64,000 nt of DNA from CAVQHY01 sp963712465 (GCA_963712465.1 CAVQHY010000004.1:908037-972036); one strand, 5' to 3'. Shown: positions 33,818-42,969, counted from the stretch's first letter. Notes: a model not told the origin generated them from the sequence alone. Made by a program: numbers and translations.

Positions 33818-34939
33818 ATGTCGCGCGGAACGCGTGTGCCCTTTCTCGATCTCGGACGTGTTCACGCCGAGCTCAAGAATGAGATCATCGCCGAGTTCGC
33901 GGAGCTCGTGGACTCGGGTGCGTTCACAAACGGTCCCCAGGTCGCGACCTTCGAGCGAGAGTTCGCCGAGTACTGCCAGCGGTCTCACTGCGCCGGCGTT
34001 GCGAGCGGCCTGGATGCCCTTCGACTCGCTCTGCTCGCGGGCGGGCTCGAGCCGGGGGACGAGGTCGTCGTCCCGGCCAACACGTTCATTGCGACATTCG
34101 AGGCAGTTACGCAAGCCGGCGGTCGCCCGGTCGTGGTCGACGTCTCGGAGCGCGACTACAACATCGACGTCGACGCGATACCCGGGGTGCTGACCGCGCG
34201 TACGCGCTTCCTCTTGCCTGTCCACCTGTACGGGCAGATGGCGGACATGCGCCCCCTCGTCGCGATCGCCAAGGAGCACGGGCTCGGGGTTCTCGAAGAC
34301 GCCGCGCAGGCTCACGGCGCCGTGCGAGACGGGCTTACGGCGGGAGCGGCCGGCTTGGCCGCGGCGTTCAGCTTCTACCCCGGCAAGAACCTCGGCGCGT
34401 TCGGGGACGCCGGGGCGCTGGTGACAGACGACGCCGAGCTCGATGCAAAGGTGCGCGCGCTTCGCGAGCACGGTCAGCGTGAGAAGTACCGACACGACCT
34501 CGAGGGGTACACGGCCCGTCTCGACACGATCCAGGCAATCGTCCTGTCGCGAAAACTAGCGTTTCTGGACGGCTGGAACGACGAGCGGCGCGCCGCGGCG
34601 CGCGACTACTGCGACGCGCTCGCCGGCGTGGGCGACCTCTGCCTGCCGCCGGTCCCGGACGGGAGCGTCCCCGTATGGCATCTCTACACAATCAGGACGA
34701 CCGAACGCTCTCGCCTCGCCGAGCATCTTCGTGAGAGCGGGATCGCGACGGGTCTGCACTACCCGGAGCCCGTCCACCTCTCTCGGGCCTACGCGTGGCT
34801 CGGTTACGAGCCGGGCGCGTTCCCCGTTGCAGAAGCGCTCGCCAGCGAGCTGCTCTCGCTTCCGATCTTTCCCGGGATCACCGAGGGCGAGCTCGAGACC
34901 GTCGCCACCGCGGTTGCCGACTTCTTCGCGGATGGCTGA
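33818..34939 (+). CDS. DegT/DnrJ/EryC1/StrS sugar aminotransferase
   Basis: 373 residues from ATG 33818 (in-frame GTG 33800 and 33806 are alternatives). Fold-type I PLP enzyme: VPFLDLGRVHAELKNEI, FTNGPQVATFEREFAEY, VVVPANTFIATFEAVTQAGG, VLEDAAQAHGA, and the PLP-lysine motif FSFYPGKNLGAFGDAG. It aminates a keto-sugar nucleotide (usually C3 or C4). It overlaps the hexapeptide N-acetyltransferase by eight bases. With the Gfo/Idh/MocA gene this forms a WbpB-WbpE-WbpD-like set for a 2,3-diamino-uronate; the UDP-GlcNAc 6-dehydrogenase is not in the window. Confidence 0.92.
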   Translation: MSRGTRVPFLDLGRVHAELKNEIIAEFAELVDSGAFTNGPQVATFEREFAEYCQRSHCAGVASGLDALRLALLAGGLEPGDEVVVPANTFIATFEAVTQAGGRPVVVDVSERDYNIDVDAIPGVLTARTRFLLPVHLYGQMADMRPLVAIAKEHGLGVLEDAAQAHGAVRDGLTAGAAGLAAAFSFYPGKNLGAFGDAGALVTDDAELDAKVRALREHGQREKYRHDLEGYTARLDTIQAIVLSRKLAFLDGWNDERRAAARDYCDALAGVGDLCLPPVPDGSVPVWHLYTIRTTERSRLAEHLRESGIATGLHYPEPVHLSRAYAWLGYEPGAFPVAEALASELLSLPIFPGITEGELETVATAVADFFADG

Positions 34940-35420
34940 CGGGCCGGCGAACGAGGCTCCCTATCGGCTGATCACCGAGGTCGAGTTCGGCGAGAACGTC
35001 GTCGTCTACTCGTTCGCGAACCTCTACGGCTGCCGGATCGGCGACGGAACCCGCATCGGCCCGTTCGTCGAGATCCAGCGCGGAGCCGTGATCGGCTCCC
35101 GCTGCAAGATCCAGAGTCATACGTTCATCTGCGACGGAGTCGAGATTCACGACGAGGTCTTCGTCGGCCACGGCGTCCTGTTCGTGAATGACAAGCACCC
35201 GCGGGCCACGACAGCGCAGGGAGGGCTGCAGACCGAGGAGGACTGGCAGCTCCTGCGAACAGTCATCGAGCGCGGGGCAGCGCTCGGATCCGGGGCGATC
35301 GTCCTTGGCGGCGTTCGGATTGGCGAGGGCGCGCTCGTCGGCGCCGGGAGCGTGGTGACGAGGGACGTTCCTCCAGGCGAGACTGTGATCGGATCACCGG
35401 CCCGGCCGCTTCGGCAGTAG
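34932..35420 (+). CDS. hexapeptide N-acetyltransferase (WbpD-like)
   Basis: 162 residues, left-handed beta-helix: VVVYSFANLYGCRIGDGTRI, FVEIQRGAVIGSRCKIQSHT, FICDGVEIHDEVFVGHGVLF and VNDKHPRATT, a stretch seen in WbpD/WlbB enzymes, then IGEGALVGAGSVVTRDVPPG. It acetylates the new 3-amino group of a nucleotide sugar. It overlaps the aminotransferase stop. A 12-bp hairpin covers its stop codon. Confidence 0.9.
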   Translation: MADGPANEAPYRLITEVEFGENVVVYSFANLYGCRIGDGTRIGPFVEIQRGAVIGSRCKIQSHTFICDGVEIHDEVFVGHGVLFVNDKHPRATTAQGGLQTEEDWQLLRTVIERGAALGSGAIVLGGVRIGEGALVGAGSVVTRDVPPGETVIGSPARPLRQ

Positions 35421-35430
35421 CGGCCGGGCC
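35399..35430. terminator. perfect 12-bp hairpin between convergent genes
   Basis: GGCCCGGCCGCT (35399-35410), loop TCGGCAGT, exact complement (35419-35430). It spans the acetyltransferase stop and precedes the convergent beta-helix gene end at 35444. No T-run. Confidence 0.7.
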
Positions 35431-35443
35431 GGCGGTCGGCTTC

Positions 35444-37021
35444 CTAGGGGATCTTGACGTTGCCGGTCAGCGATACCTGGCAGTCGAGCACGCGGACGGT
35501 CTGGCCGATCTGATTGTCGGAGACCGAGTTGTTCGTGCACGCCGACGTGTTCAGGTCGCCGGCGAACTGCATGATGAAGTAGCCGACGTCGGTCGCTTTC
35601 ATGACGTTATCGTGGATGTTCCAGTTCTTGAGCGGAAAGCCGGAGCCCCACGAACGGATGAAGATGTCATGGGTGGCGCACCGCTCGAAGCGGCTGTTGC
35701 GGATCTCGACGTTGATCCCCGAGCCAACCTGCAGGCATTCCGTGTGCCAGTCAGAGCCCGAGGGCCGTCGCCAGTCGTGGAAGTAGACACCGTCGACGAG
35801 GACGTTCTGCGGTGCTGTCGCGTAGTTGTACTCGTTGACGATCTGCGGGTCGTAGTCGCAGTTGTGGCCGGTATCGGGGCAGTACGACTCGCCCCCGAGC
35901 ATCTTGACGTTGGCGCTCGACCAGATGCCGAACCACTCGTGCTTGTTCCCGTTGAACGTCACGCCGCTGGCGTCGTGGTAGGTGCGCCAGTCGAGTCGTA
36001 TGGGGCCCGAGATCGTCAGATTGGTGGCATGGATGTCGAGCCCCGCGTGGGCATCGCCGCTCTGCAGGAGGAACGTGACGCCTGGCGCGGTCTTCGTGCC
36101 CGTGATCGACTGCTTGGGGTAGGTTCCGGGGGCGATGCCCACGACATCGCCTGCGAGCGCGACATCGTAGGCCCGGTCGAACGTCTTGCACGGCTTGGCC
36201 ACCGTGCACGAGTTCGAGTCCGAACCGCTCGGTGAGATCGCGAGATCGGGCGTGAGCCCAGACGGCGCCGGCGTCGAGCACGGGGCCGTGGACGCGGCGA
36301 GCGAGGCGGGCAGCGAGCTGTTGCCTGCGGCATCTTCGGCCTCGACGCTGAACGAGTAGCTCGATCCGCACGTGAGGCCCGTGTACGTGTACGCCGTCGC
36401 GGCGGTCGTTCCAGCAGCTGCGCCGCCGTAGAGCTCGTATCCTGTCACGCCGATGTTGTCGAGCGAGGCATTCCAGGAGACGCTGACCGTGGTGTCGGTG
36501 GCCGCGGTCTTCGCGAATCCGGTGGGCGTGCTAGGTGCCGAGGTGTCGACTGCCGGTGCCGCGGGAGGAGGTGGCGGTGGCGGGGGTGGCGGGGGTGGCG
36601 GTGGCGGCGACGGGGGGGCGGTCGAGGTCGTCGAGGTCGTGGCGCAGGCAGCGGTCTTCGCCGAGAAGCTCTTCTTCGCGGAGTGGTTGCCCGTTCGGTC
36701 GACGGCATCGATCGCAAGTGCGTACGTGGTTCCGCACACGAGCCCACGGAAGGAGCCCGAGGTGTCGGACGACACGCTGACGAGTACGCCACTTCGATAG
36801 AGGTCGTATGCGGCGACCTTGCGATTGTCGGTGGAGGCTGTCCAGGTCACCGGGATCTTGGTCGTCGTGGCCGACCCGACCTTGATGCCGGTTGGAACGG
36901 TAGGTGGTGTCGTGTCCGGCGTTCGTGTGTACGCCGGTGCGCTTCGGGCGGCGTTTGCGATGCCCGCGCCGAGAACGAGCGCGGCGCAGGCAAGCGCCAA
37001 CGTGACGACAGGTCTGACCAT
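35444..37021 (-). CDS. secreted FN3/beta-helix protein 4
   Basis: 525 residues. ATG 37021 is chosen because AGGGGAG sits eight bases before it; ATG 37039 is an alternative and the open frame beyond is not coding. Signal peptide MVRPVVTLALACAALVLGAG. Two FN3 domains (about 35-125 and about 155-245) are separated by a poly-Pro linker of some 20 residues. The beta-helix follows: AISPSGSDSNSCTVAKPCKT, IAPGTYPKQSITGTK, DWHTECLQVGSGINVEIRNS, CATHDIFIRSWGS. The last 260 residues are near-identical in plan to protein 1 at 20028, so the two are recent paralogues with different front ends. Confidence 0.85.
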   Translation of the reverse strand: MVRPVVTLALACAALVLGAGIANAARSAPAYTRTPDTTPPTVPTGIKVGSATTTKIPVTWTASTDNRKVAAYDLYRSGVLVSVSSDTSGSFRGLVCGTTYALAIDAVDRTGNHSAKKSFSAKTAACATTSTTSTAPPSPPPPPPPPPPPPPPPAAPAVDTSAPSTPTGFAKTAATDTTVSVSWNASLDNIGVTGYELYGGAAAGTTAATAYTYTGLTCGSSYSFSVEAEDAAGNSSLPASLAASTAPCSTPAPSGLTPDLAISPSGSDSNSCTVAKPCKTFDRAYDVALAGDVVGIAPGTYPKQSITGTKTAPGVTFLLQSGDAHAGLDIHATNLTISGPIRLDWRTYHDASGVTFNGNKHEWFGIWSSANVKMLGGESYCPDTGHNCDYDPQIVNEYNYATAPQNVLVDGVYFHDWRRPSGSDWHTECLQVGSGINVEIRNSRFERCATHDIFIRSWGSGFPLKNWNIHDNVMKATDVGYFIMQFAGDLNTSACTNNSVSDNQIGQTVRVLDCQVSLTGNVKIP

Positions 37022-37189
37022 GCGGCTGGCTCCCCTCATGTCGTGTGTCTTCCGTTGATCGAGGGAGCAGGCGGCTGCGACGATCGCTGAGTCGAGGGAA
37101 CCAGGGCCCAGATCGGGCGAACAGGAAGGGCAAACGGGGGAGGGGGTAGCTATCACGAGGGACTCGTGTAAGTTCAGGAGGTGCCCTCG
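37022..37189. promoter_or_regulatory. divergent intergenic region
   Basis: About 170 bases between beta-helix gene 4 (minus) and a glycosyltransferase (plus). GGAAG precedes the upstream alternative start of the former. AGGAGG (37176-37181) is a strong Shine-Dalgarno for GTG 37190. No promoter stands out. Confidence 0.3.
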
Positions 37190-38131
37190 GTGGACGTCGT
37201 CGTGGTCTCGTACAACAGTCGCGCTAGCCTGCGCGAGTGCATCGAGCCGCTCGCCGGACATGCCGGCGTCCACGTGACCGTCGTCGACAACGCCTCGTCC
37301 GACCGGTGTCTCGATGTGGTGGCCGACCTGCCCGCCGAGCTGGTCGCGCTCCGGACCAATGACGGCTTCGCGGCCGGGTGCAACGCCGGTTGGCCTCGTG
37401 GCAGCTCGCCGTTCGTGCTCTTCTTGAACCCTGACGCGCGCATCGACCCGCGGGGGCTCGAGCGGCTCGCGCACGTGCTCGAGGAGGAGGAACACGTCGG
37501 TCTGGTGGGACCACAAATCCGCGACGCAGACGGATCGCTCGACTATTCGCAACGGCGCTATCCGCGGCTCTTGGACACGTACGCCCAGGCCCTCTTCCTC
37601 CATCGCGTCTTTCCGAGGGCGGCCTGGACGGACGGGGTCGTGCGCGACGCGCGAGCCTACGAGACGTCGCAGTCTCCCGAGTGGGTGTCGGGTGCGAGCA
37701 TGATGGTGCGCCGCTCGCTGCTCGAGGGTCTCGGAGGGTTGGACGAAGGCTTCTTTCTCTACTGCGAGGATGTCGATCTCTGCCGGCGCGTCGTGGCGGC
37801 CGGCTACGAGGTGCGCTACGTCCCCGAGGCGATGGCGATTCACAGCGGCGGCGGGTCGGCGCCGCGGCCTGCCCTCTTCCCGGTTCTCGCTGCGAGCCGC
37901 GTTCGCTACGCGCGCAAGTACCGCCCCCGAGCGCTTGTCCTGGAGCGAGCGGGCCTTGGCCTCAGCGCTCTGACGCATATGGTCGTCGCGCGGGGTGGTC
38001 TCGAGCCGCGCCTGGGGTACGCGCGGTCGCTCGTGCCGATCCTCTCGCTCTCGTCCGGCGGACGTCCCTCGCAGGGGTGCACGCCGCTCGACCCCGAAAG
38101 GCTCTGCGATCGTCGATCAGCGACGCGGTAG
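37190..38131 (+). CDS. glycosyltransferase family 2 (rhamnosyltransferase-like)
   Basis: 313 residues from GTG 37190, eight bases after AGGAGG; an in-frame GTG at 37181 overlaps the Shine-Dalgarno and is less likely. GT-A fold: VDVVVVSYNSRASLRECIEP, VDNASSD, FVLFLNPDARIDP with the D-x-D-like NPDAR, WVSGASMMVRR and GFFLYCEDVDLCRRVVAAGY. This is the WbbL pattern, often a rhamnosyltransferase, though the sugar is not certain. The gene stands alone; its last 15 bases overlap the convergent deacetylase. Confidence 0.9.
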   Translation: MDVVVVSYNSRASLRECIEPLAGHAGVHVTVVDNASSDRCLDVVADLPAELVALRTNDGFAAGCNAGWPRGSSPFVLFLNPDARIDPRGLERLAHVLEEEEHVGLVGPQIRDADGSLDYSQRRYPRLLDTYAQALFLHRVFPRAAWTDGVVRDARAYETSQSPEWVSGASMMVRRSLLEGLGGLDEGFFLYCEDVDLCRRVVAAGYEVRYVPEAMAIHSGGGSAPRPALFPVLAASRVRYARKYRPRALVLERAGLGLSALTHMVVARGGLEPRLGYARSLVPILSLSSGGRPSQGCTPLDPERLCDRRSATR

Positions 38132-39019
38132 CCCGAGACAGGCACGCCCGAAGACGGAGAAGCCGAGCTCTCCCTCGATCGAGGCCCGCTCGAGCCGGTA
38201 CCGTGGCGCTCGCGACGAGGCGAACCCCTCGATGCCGAAAGCGGCGTCGAAGACCCCGGCCTCGTAGAGCGCGCGCTCGGTGTCTTCCCGCAGCCGGGCG
38301 CCGAACGGATACGAGAACGGGAGGAAGTCGACGCGAAGGCGCGCGCGCAGCGTCGCGGCGGCGCCCACGATCTCGGTCTGAACGGCCGCGTCATCCAGGG
38401 TGGAGCAGAAAGGGTGTGTAGCGGTGTGTAGGCCGACCGCGTGGCCGGCTGCGAGCCACGTCTCCAGACCCTCCCAGGTGAAGTACGGTCGAAACTCGTC
38501 GAGGAATCGGTCGAGCGGCGGCATGTCGCAGGCGGCCCAGAGCTCGTTGACGAGATCCTCCTTCTCGTTCGTCGGCCAGTGACTTGCAGCAGCCATCAGC
38601 CTGTCGCCGCGCTCGAGGGGGGCGAGCCCGCGCGGGGTTGCCAACTCCGTGTACGTGGCCACGTAGAGTGACTCCGGTCTCAGCGCGCGGATCGCGCTCA
38701 GCTTGTTTCGCCACATCAAGTCGACGTTGCCGACGGTGCCCGTGATGACGAACGAGGTCGCCTCGACTCCGTGGTCGGACAGAACGTCCATCGCGCCGCA
38801 CGAGATCAGGTCGAAGCCGTCGTCGAAGGTGACCGCCAGAAGCGGCCGAGCCGTCTCGCTTCGCGCCGTGGCAGCGATGACCTCGTGGAGCGGGCCGAAC
38901 TCGAAGTGCTGGGCGAGAGTGCGAAGCTGGCCGTCGAGCCGGTCGAGTGTCGAGCCCTCGTAGAAATCCGCGTAGTAGGGGGTGGGCTCGCCGACGTAGT
39001 GGGAGTACACGACCCCCAC
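38117..39019 (-). CDS. polysaccharide deacetylase
   Basis: At least 300 residues. NodB motifs: LLAVTFDDGFDLI (metal Asp pair), AVGLHTATHPFCS (metal His pair), FLPFSYPFGARL. The frame continues upstream with family-like residues (LIGSLALGPLAPWTRRQLRQ) up to the formyltransferase stop near 39108, but that part has no ATG, GTG or TTG. GTG 39019 is the first conventional start, and CTG 39091 could be the real one. It removes acetyl groups from sugars or peptidoglycan-like chains and forms an operon with the formyltransferase. Confidence 0.8.
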   Translation of the reverse strand: MGVVYSHYVGEPTPYYADFYEGSTLDRLDGQLRTLAQHFEFGPLHEVIAATARSETARPLLAVTFDDGFDLISCGAMDVLSDHGVEATSFVITGTVGNVDLMWRNKLSAIRALRPESLYVATYTELATPRGLAPLERGDRLMAAASHWPTNEKEDLVNELWAACDMPPLDRFLDEFRPYFTWEGLETWLAAGHAVGLHTATHPFCSTLDDAAVQTEIVGAAATLRARLRVDFLPFSYPFGARLREDTERALYEAGVFDAAFGIEGFASSRAPRYRLERASIEGELGFSVFGRACLGLPRR

Positions 39020-39107
39020 GCGTTGACGAAGCTGTCGACGGGTCCACGGCGCCAGGGGGCCGAGGGCGAGTGAGCCGATGAGGCGTCTCAGGGCTCGGAC
39101 CCGGCTC

Positions 39108-40016
39108 TCACGCGAGGCCGAGGAGACGATCGACGGTGTGTCTGACCGCCTCGCGCGCCTCCGCGTCGTCGGAACGGGTGTAGTACTCGATGAACTCCTC
39201 GTCTCGGGCGAAGGCCGAGACCGCGCCTCGGGTGAGGTATCGCGCCACGTTGCGGCTCTGGTACAGAGTCCAGTCCCCTCCCGTCGTGTAGAAGAGCGGG
39301 GGCGGCTGCGCGGCACGTGCGAACGTCTCGGCGTGGCCGAGATGGTCGAGAAATCGGGCGGTGAGCTGGGCGGCTCCCTCGACGGTCTTCATGAACAGCG
39401 TGGCAGGCGTGTCGCCGTCCTCGATCGTCGGCAGGAAGTGCGCGAGGATGTCGCCCCCGTCCACCGTGTGGCTCATGGTCATGAGAGTCCCGCCACAGAG
39501 ATGGAAATGCCCGTTCGCGAACGCGAATTGAATCGACGAGGTTCCGTTGTAGAGCGGGGAGAGCCCGCTGTGGTAGTTGACCATCAGAGGACACGCCTCG
39601 ATCAGCCGGCGCCGGTAGATCGGTCCGCCCAGGCAGGCGATCGCCTGCGGCTCGAGCCTCCTCACGAGGTCGACGGTCGTGTCTGCGTTGACGTCGGCGA
39701 CGCGGTGTGCGACCGGCGCGACGAGCGCGTCGTAGGCGGAGGCCGCGGCCGTGAAGAACCTAGCTTCGGCGTCATCGAGCTCCTCGTCGGGCCTCCAGCC
39801 GGAGAGCGACCCGGGTGCGGCTGCCGAGGCGCGCAGCAGCGTGGACACGGCGCCGGAGCCTGCGAGCTCCTTTCGTCCCTTGGTCAGCTTCGCCCGGAGC
39901 CCTACTCTCCGGGGGGCCGGGTGGATCGCTCCGACGAGCTCGTGACTCTCGGCGAGGCGCGCGACAAAGCTCCTCGCGTGTGCCGGCCCCTCGGGAGTGA
40001 TGACGACGATTCGCAC
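39108..40016 (-). CDS. formyltransferase-family protein
   Basis: 302 residues with a Formyl_trans_N core. MRIVVITPEGPAHARSFVAR, then PLMVNYHSGLSPLYNGTSSI with the catalytic Asn-His and PLYxG motif, and HTVDGGDILAH with the catalytic Asp. Family members use N10-formyl-THF to formylate Met-tRNA, UDP-4-amino sugars or dTDP-amino sugars; the extra C-terminal residues are not those of Fmt. In this locus an N-formylated amino sugar is likely. It starts a minus-strand pair with the deacetylase and is divergent from asnB. Confidence 0.8.
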   Translation of the reverse strand: MRIVVITPEGPAHARSFVARLAESHELVGAIHPAPRRVGLRAKLTKGRKELAGSGAVSTLLRASAAAPGSLSGWRPDEELDDAEARFFTAAASAYDALVAPVAHRVADVNADTTVDLVRRLEPQAIACLGGPIYRRRLIEACPLMVNYHSGLSPLYNGTSSIQFAFANGHFHLCGGTLMTMSHTVDGGDILAHFLPTIEDGDTPATLFMKTVEGAAQLTARFLDHLGHAETFARAAQPPPLFYTTGGDWTLYQSRNVARYLTRGAVSAFARDEEFIEYYTRSDDAEAREAVRHTVDRLLGLA

Positions 40017-40054
40017 GCCTGCTCTCGGATCACCCGAGAGGCTGCGCGGAGAAC

Positions 40055-40070
40055 CTAGCCATCCGGCTAG
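40055..40070. promoter_or_regulatory. CTAGCC-ATCC-GGCTAG inverted repeat
   Basis: Six-base arms with a four-base centre between the divergent formyltransferase and asnB genes. The arms and spacing equal the perfect palindrome at 45605-45620. On the minus strand the sequence GGCTAGGTT overlaps a TAGGTT -10-like hexamer about 35 bases before the formyltransferase start. Candidate operator shared by the surface-polysaccharide operons. Confidence 0.5.
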
Positions 40071-40141
40071 CCCACGGCGGGGGATATCTGAACGAACGGC
40101 AGTCGATGCACGAGTGCCCAGCCTCTACCGTTCTGCCTGCC

Positions 40142-42070
40142 ATGTGCGGAATCTGCGGTGTCGTACGCGTTCGGGGTGACGGGGGGCCGCCCATCTCGGC
40201 GGACACTCTAGTTCGCATGACCGACGCGATGGCCCATCGCGGTCCGTACGACCGCGGGACCCATCTCGGCCCGAACGTCGGCATCGGCGCTCGTCGACTG
40301 CCGCTCGTCGACGTCAAGGGAGGCCATCAGCCCTTCTCGAACGAGACCGGCGAGGTCTGGGCTGCGCTCAACGGCATGCTCTTCAACCACAACGAGCTCC
40401 GCGACGACCTCGCGAGCGAGGGTCACTCGTTCAAGAGCCGCTGCGACACCGAGGTGATCCCTCATCTCTACGAACACTTCGGCACCGCGTTTCCCGAGCA
40501 GCTGCGCGGCGAGTTCGCGATCGTCACCTGGGATGGTCCCAGGCGCCGGCTGGTGCTGGTGCGGGATCGCGTCGGAGCGAAGCCGCTCTACTACGCGGAG
40601 GTGGGCGATCTCCTCGTCTTCGCCTCGGAGCTGAAGAGCCTGCTCGCGAGCGGGCTCGTCGGCGGGGAGCTTGATTACGAGGCGATCGACGCCTACCTGA
40701 CCTTCGGCTACTTCCCGGGCCCCAGCACCCCTCTGGCGTCGGTGGCGAAGCTTCTGCCGGGACATCGTCTTGTCGTCGACACGAGCGGCGTGTCGTTGGA
40801 GCAGTACTGGGCCTGGCCGCAGCCGGCGACGGACGCTCCGCGCCTGTGTGACGAGGAATATGTCGAGGAGCTCGTCGAGCGGGTCGAGGAATCGGTCTCC
40901 CTTCGCCTGATGAGCGACGTCCCGCTTGGGGCGATGCTGAGCGGTGGGCTCGACTCGAGCTTCGTGGTCGGGCTCATGGCACGGAACATGAGCGAGCCGG
41001 TCAAGACCTTTTCGGTCGGTTTCGCCGAAGCCGGGGCTGCCAACGAGCTCGCCGACGCGCGCCAGGTGGCCGACCTCTTCGGCACCGACCACCACGAGCT
41101 GGAGCTGTCATTCGTCGACGACACAGTCGAGCTCGAGCAGCTCGTGTGGCACCTCGACGAGCCTATCTGCGACCTTTCTTCTCTCGGGCTCCTCGCGCTG
41201 TCTGAGTTCGCGGCGAGCGAGATCACCGTGGCTCTGTCGGGAATGGGGCCGGACGAGATCCTCGGCGGCTACTCGGCTCACCGAAACGCGGCGATCGCCG
41301 AAAGGTGGGGTAGGCTGCCGAGCCCGCTTCGTCGACTCGGAGCAGGCATAGCGTCCCGTGGGCCGTCCAAACTCCGGCGGGCGGCCACGGTCCTTTCGGC
41401 CGACGGGCCGGTCGATCGTTTCGTCGCCCAAGCGAAGGGGAACCTTAGCGGTGGGATTCCGCGGAGTGCCCTCCGGGGTGCTCTGGCTGCAGGAGACGGT
41501 GGCGCGGCTCGACGGGCTGCCGCGAAGCGGCTCGACGGATTTCGCGGCGACCCCGTCTCTGGGTTGATTCACCTCGACTGTCAGCTGTCCATGGTCGACG
41601 ACATGCTCCAGTACGTCGATCGCGCGTCGATGGCGCGTGCAATCGATCTTCGAGCACCGATTCTCGATCACAAGGTTGTCGAGTTCTGCGCCGACGTTCC
41701 CGTGTCGCTCAAGGTGCGGGGCGGAACGACGAAGTACCTGCTCAAGCGGGCCGCACGTGGTCTCGTTCCTGATCGGATCATCGACAAGCCGAAGATCGGC
41801 TTCTTCTACTCGGCCGTCGACCAATGGTTTCGCGCTCAGACAACGCGGGCGATCGCGACGTTCCTCCTCCAGCCGAACCCGAAGTACGCAGATCTGATCG
41901 ACAGATCCTTCGTCGATGAGCTCGTGCGGCGCAATGCCCAGGGCACCGATCGTGGGGCGCCGCATCTGCTGCTCTCGATCCTCATGCTCGAAATCTGGCT
42001 CTCCTCGTACCTCCCCCGGGCTCTTCGGGGCGAGTCGCCCGAGCGTGACGTGATCCGCCTCTCCGCATGA
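40142..42070 (+). CDS. asparagine synthase-like glutamine amidotransferase
   Basis: 642 residues from ATG 40142, giving the catalytic Cys2 (MCGICGVV). The glutaminase half has GALNGMLFNHNELR-like text (WAALNGMLFNHNELRDDLAS) and RDRVGAKPLYYAE. The synthetase half has the PP-loop LSGGLDSSFV (about residue 267), FSVGFAEAGAANE and LSGMGPDEILGGYSAHRN, and a C-terminal LPF-like KYLLKRAARGLVPDRIIDKP. AsnB-like enzymes in polysaccharide loci commonly amidate uronic acids rather than aspartate. It is followed by a glycosyltransferase with a four-base overlap. No Shine-Dalgarno is seen; TACCGT lies ten bases before the ATG. Confidence 0.9.
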   Translation: MCGICGVVRVRGDGGPPISADTLVRMTDAMAHRGPYDRGTHLGPNVGIGARRLPLVDVKGGHQPFSNETGEVWAALNGMLFNHNELRDDLASEGHSFKSRCDTEVIPHLYEHFGTAFPEQLRGEFAIVTWDGPRRRLVLVRDRVGAKPLYYAEVGDLLVFASELKSLLASGLVGGELDYEAIDAYLTFGYFPGPSTPLASVAKLLPGHRLVVDTSGVSLEQYWAWPQPATDAPRLCDEEYVEELVERVEESVSLRLMSDVPLGAMLSGGLDSSFVVGLMARNMSEPVKTFSVGFAEAGAANELADARQVADLFGTDHHELELSFVDDTVELEQLVWHLDEPICDLSSLGLLALSEFAASEITVALSGMGPDEILGGYSAHRNAAIAERWGRLPSPLRRLGAGIASRGPSKLRRAATVLSADGPVDRFVAQAKGNLSGGIPRSALRGALAAGDGGAARRAAAKRLDGFRGDPVSGLIHLDCQLSMVDDMLQYVDRASMARAIDLRAPILDHKVVEFCADVPVSLKVRGGTTKYLLKRAARGLVPDRIIDKPKIGFFYSAVDQWFRAQTTRAIATFLLQPNPKYADLIDRSFVDELVRRNAQGTDRGAPHLLLSILMLEIWLSSYLPRALRGESPERDVIRLSA

Positions 42071-42954
42071 GCGGGAAGCGGCTCTCGTACGCAGTCATCA
42101 CCCCCGCCCGCAACGAAGCCGACAACCTTCGCAGGCTCGCCGCCTCGCTGGTCGACCAGACGTTGGAGCCTGCCGCCTGGATCGTCGTCGACAACGGGTC
42201 GTCCGACGAATCGCAAGACGTAGTCGCTGCTCTCTCGGATCAGTGCGACTGGATCTCGCTCGTGAACGTCCCCGGGGCTGATCGGGCCCGTCCTGGAGCT
42301 CCGATCGTACGGGCTTTCGAGGCGGGTGTCGCCGCGCTCGACACGGTTCCGGACGTCGTCGTCAAGCTCGACGCCGACGTCTCGTTCGACGTCGACTACT
42401 TCGAGCGGCTGGCTCGTGCGTTCTCAGACGATCCGACCCTCGGGATCGCGGGCGGGATCTGCTACGAGCTCGAGAACGGCGTGTGGACCGCGACTCGGGT
42501 GACGGGAGACCACGTTCGCGGCGCCTCGCGCGCGTATCGGCGGGCGTGCCTCGAGCAGGTCTCGCCCCTCGAGCAGCGCGTCGGCTGGGACGGCATCGAC
42601 GAGCTGAGGGCGAGCGTGCTCGGCTGGCGGACATACATCGTGCCGGGCCTGATCTTCCATCATCATCGCAAGGTCGGCGAACGTGACGGAGCGCGCCACC
42701 GGCGGTGGTACGCGCAGGGCGCGGGGTCCTACTTCATGGGCTACCGCTTCTCGTATCTCGCGCTTCGTACCCTCCACCGCGCCAGGCAGGATCCGGCCGC
42801 ACTGGCCATGATCGCGGGCTACACGGCATCCGCGCTCAGACGCGAGCCGCGGTATGACGACGTTGCCGTTCGCGCCTACCTTCGTCGGCAGCAGAGCCTG
42901 CGGACGCTGCCCGCCCGGGTCGGCGAGGCGCTCGGCAGGCGCCCCGTTTCGTAG
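42067..42954 (+). CDS. glycosyltransferase family 2
   Basis: 295 residues, GT-A fold. YAVITPARNEADNLRRLAAS, WIVVDNGSSDES, VVKLDADVSFDVDYFERLAR with the D-x-D metal motif, GASRAYRRACLE and WDGIDELRASVLGWRTYIVP. C-terminal helices include RRWYAQGAGSYFMGYRFSYL and may touch the membrane. Coupled to the AsnB-like gene and convergent with the Wzy-like gene 15 bases away. Confidence 0.9.
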   Translation: MSGKRLSYAVITPARNEADNLRRLAASLVDQTLEPAAWIVVDNGSSDESQDVVAALSDQCDWISLVNVPGADRARPGAPIVRAFEAGVAALDTVPDVVVKLDADVSFDVDYFERLARAFSDDPTLGIAGGICYELENGVWTATRVTGDHVRGASRAYRRACLEQVSPLEQRVGWDGIDELRASVLGWRTYIVPGLIFHHHRKVGERDGARHRRWYAQGAGSYFMGYRFSYLALRTLHRARQDPAALAMIAGYTASALRREPRYDDVAVRAYLRRQQSLRTLPARVGEALGRRPVS

Positions 42955-42969
42955 ACGGGCCGGCCAGCG

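Noticed and set aside
37022..37978. Upstream extension of beta-helix gene 4
   Set aside because: The extension is antisense to a clear glycosyltransferase and lacks a signal peptide, while ATG 37021 has a good Shine-Dalgarno and signal peptide.
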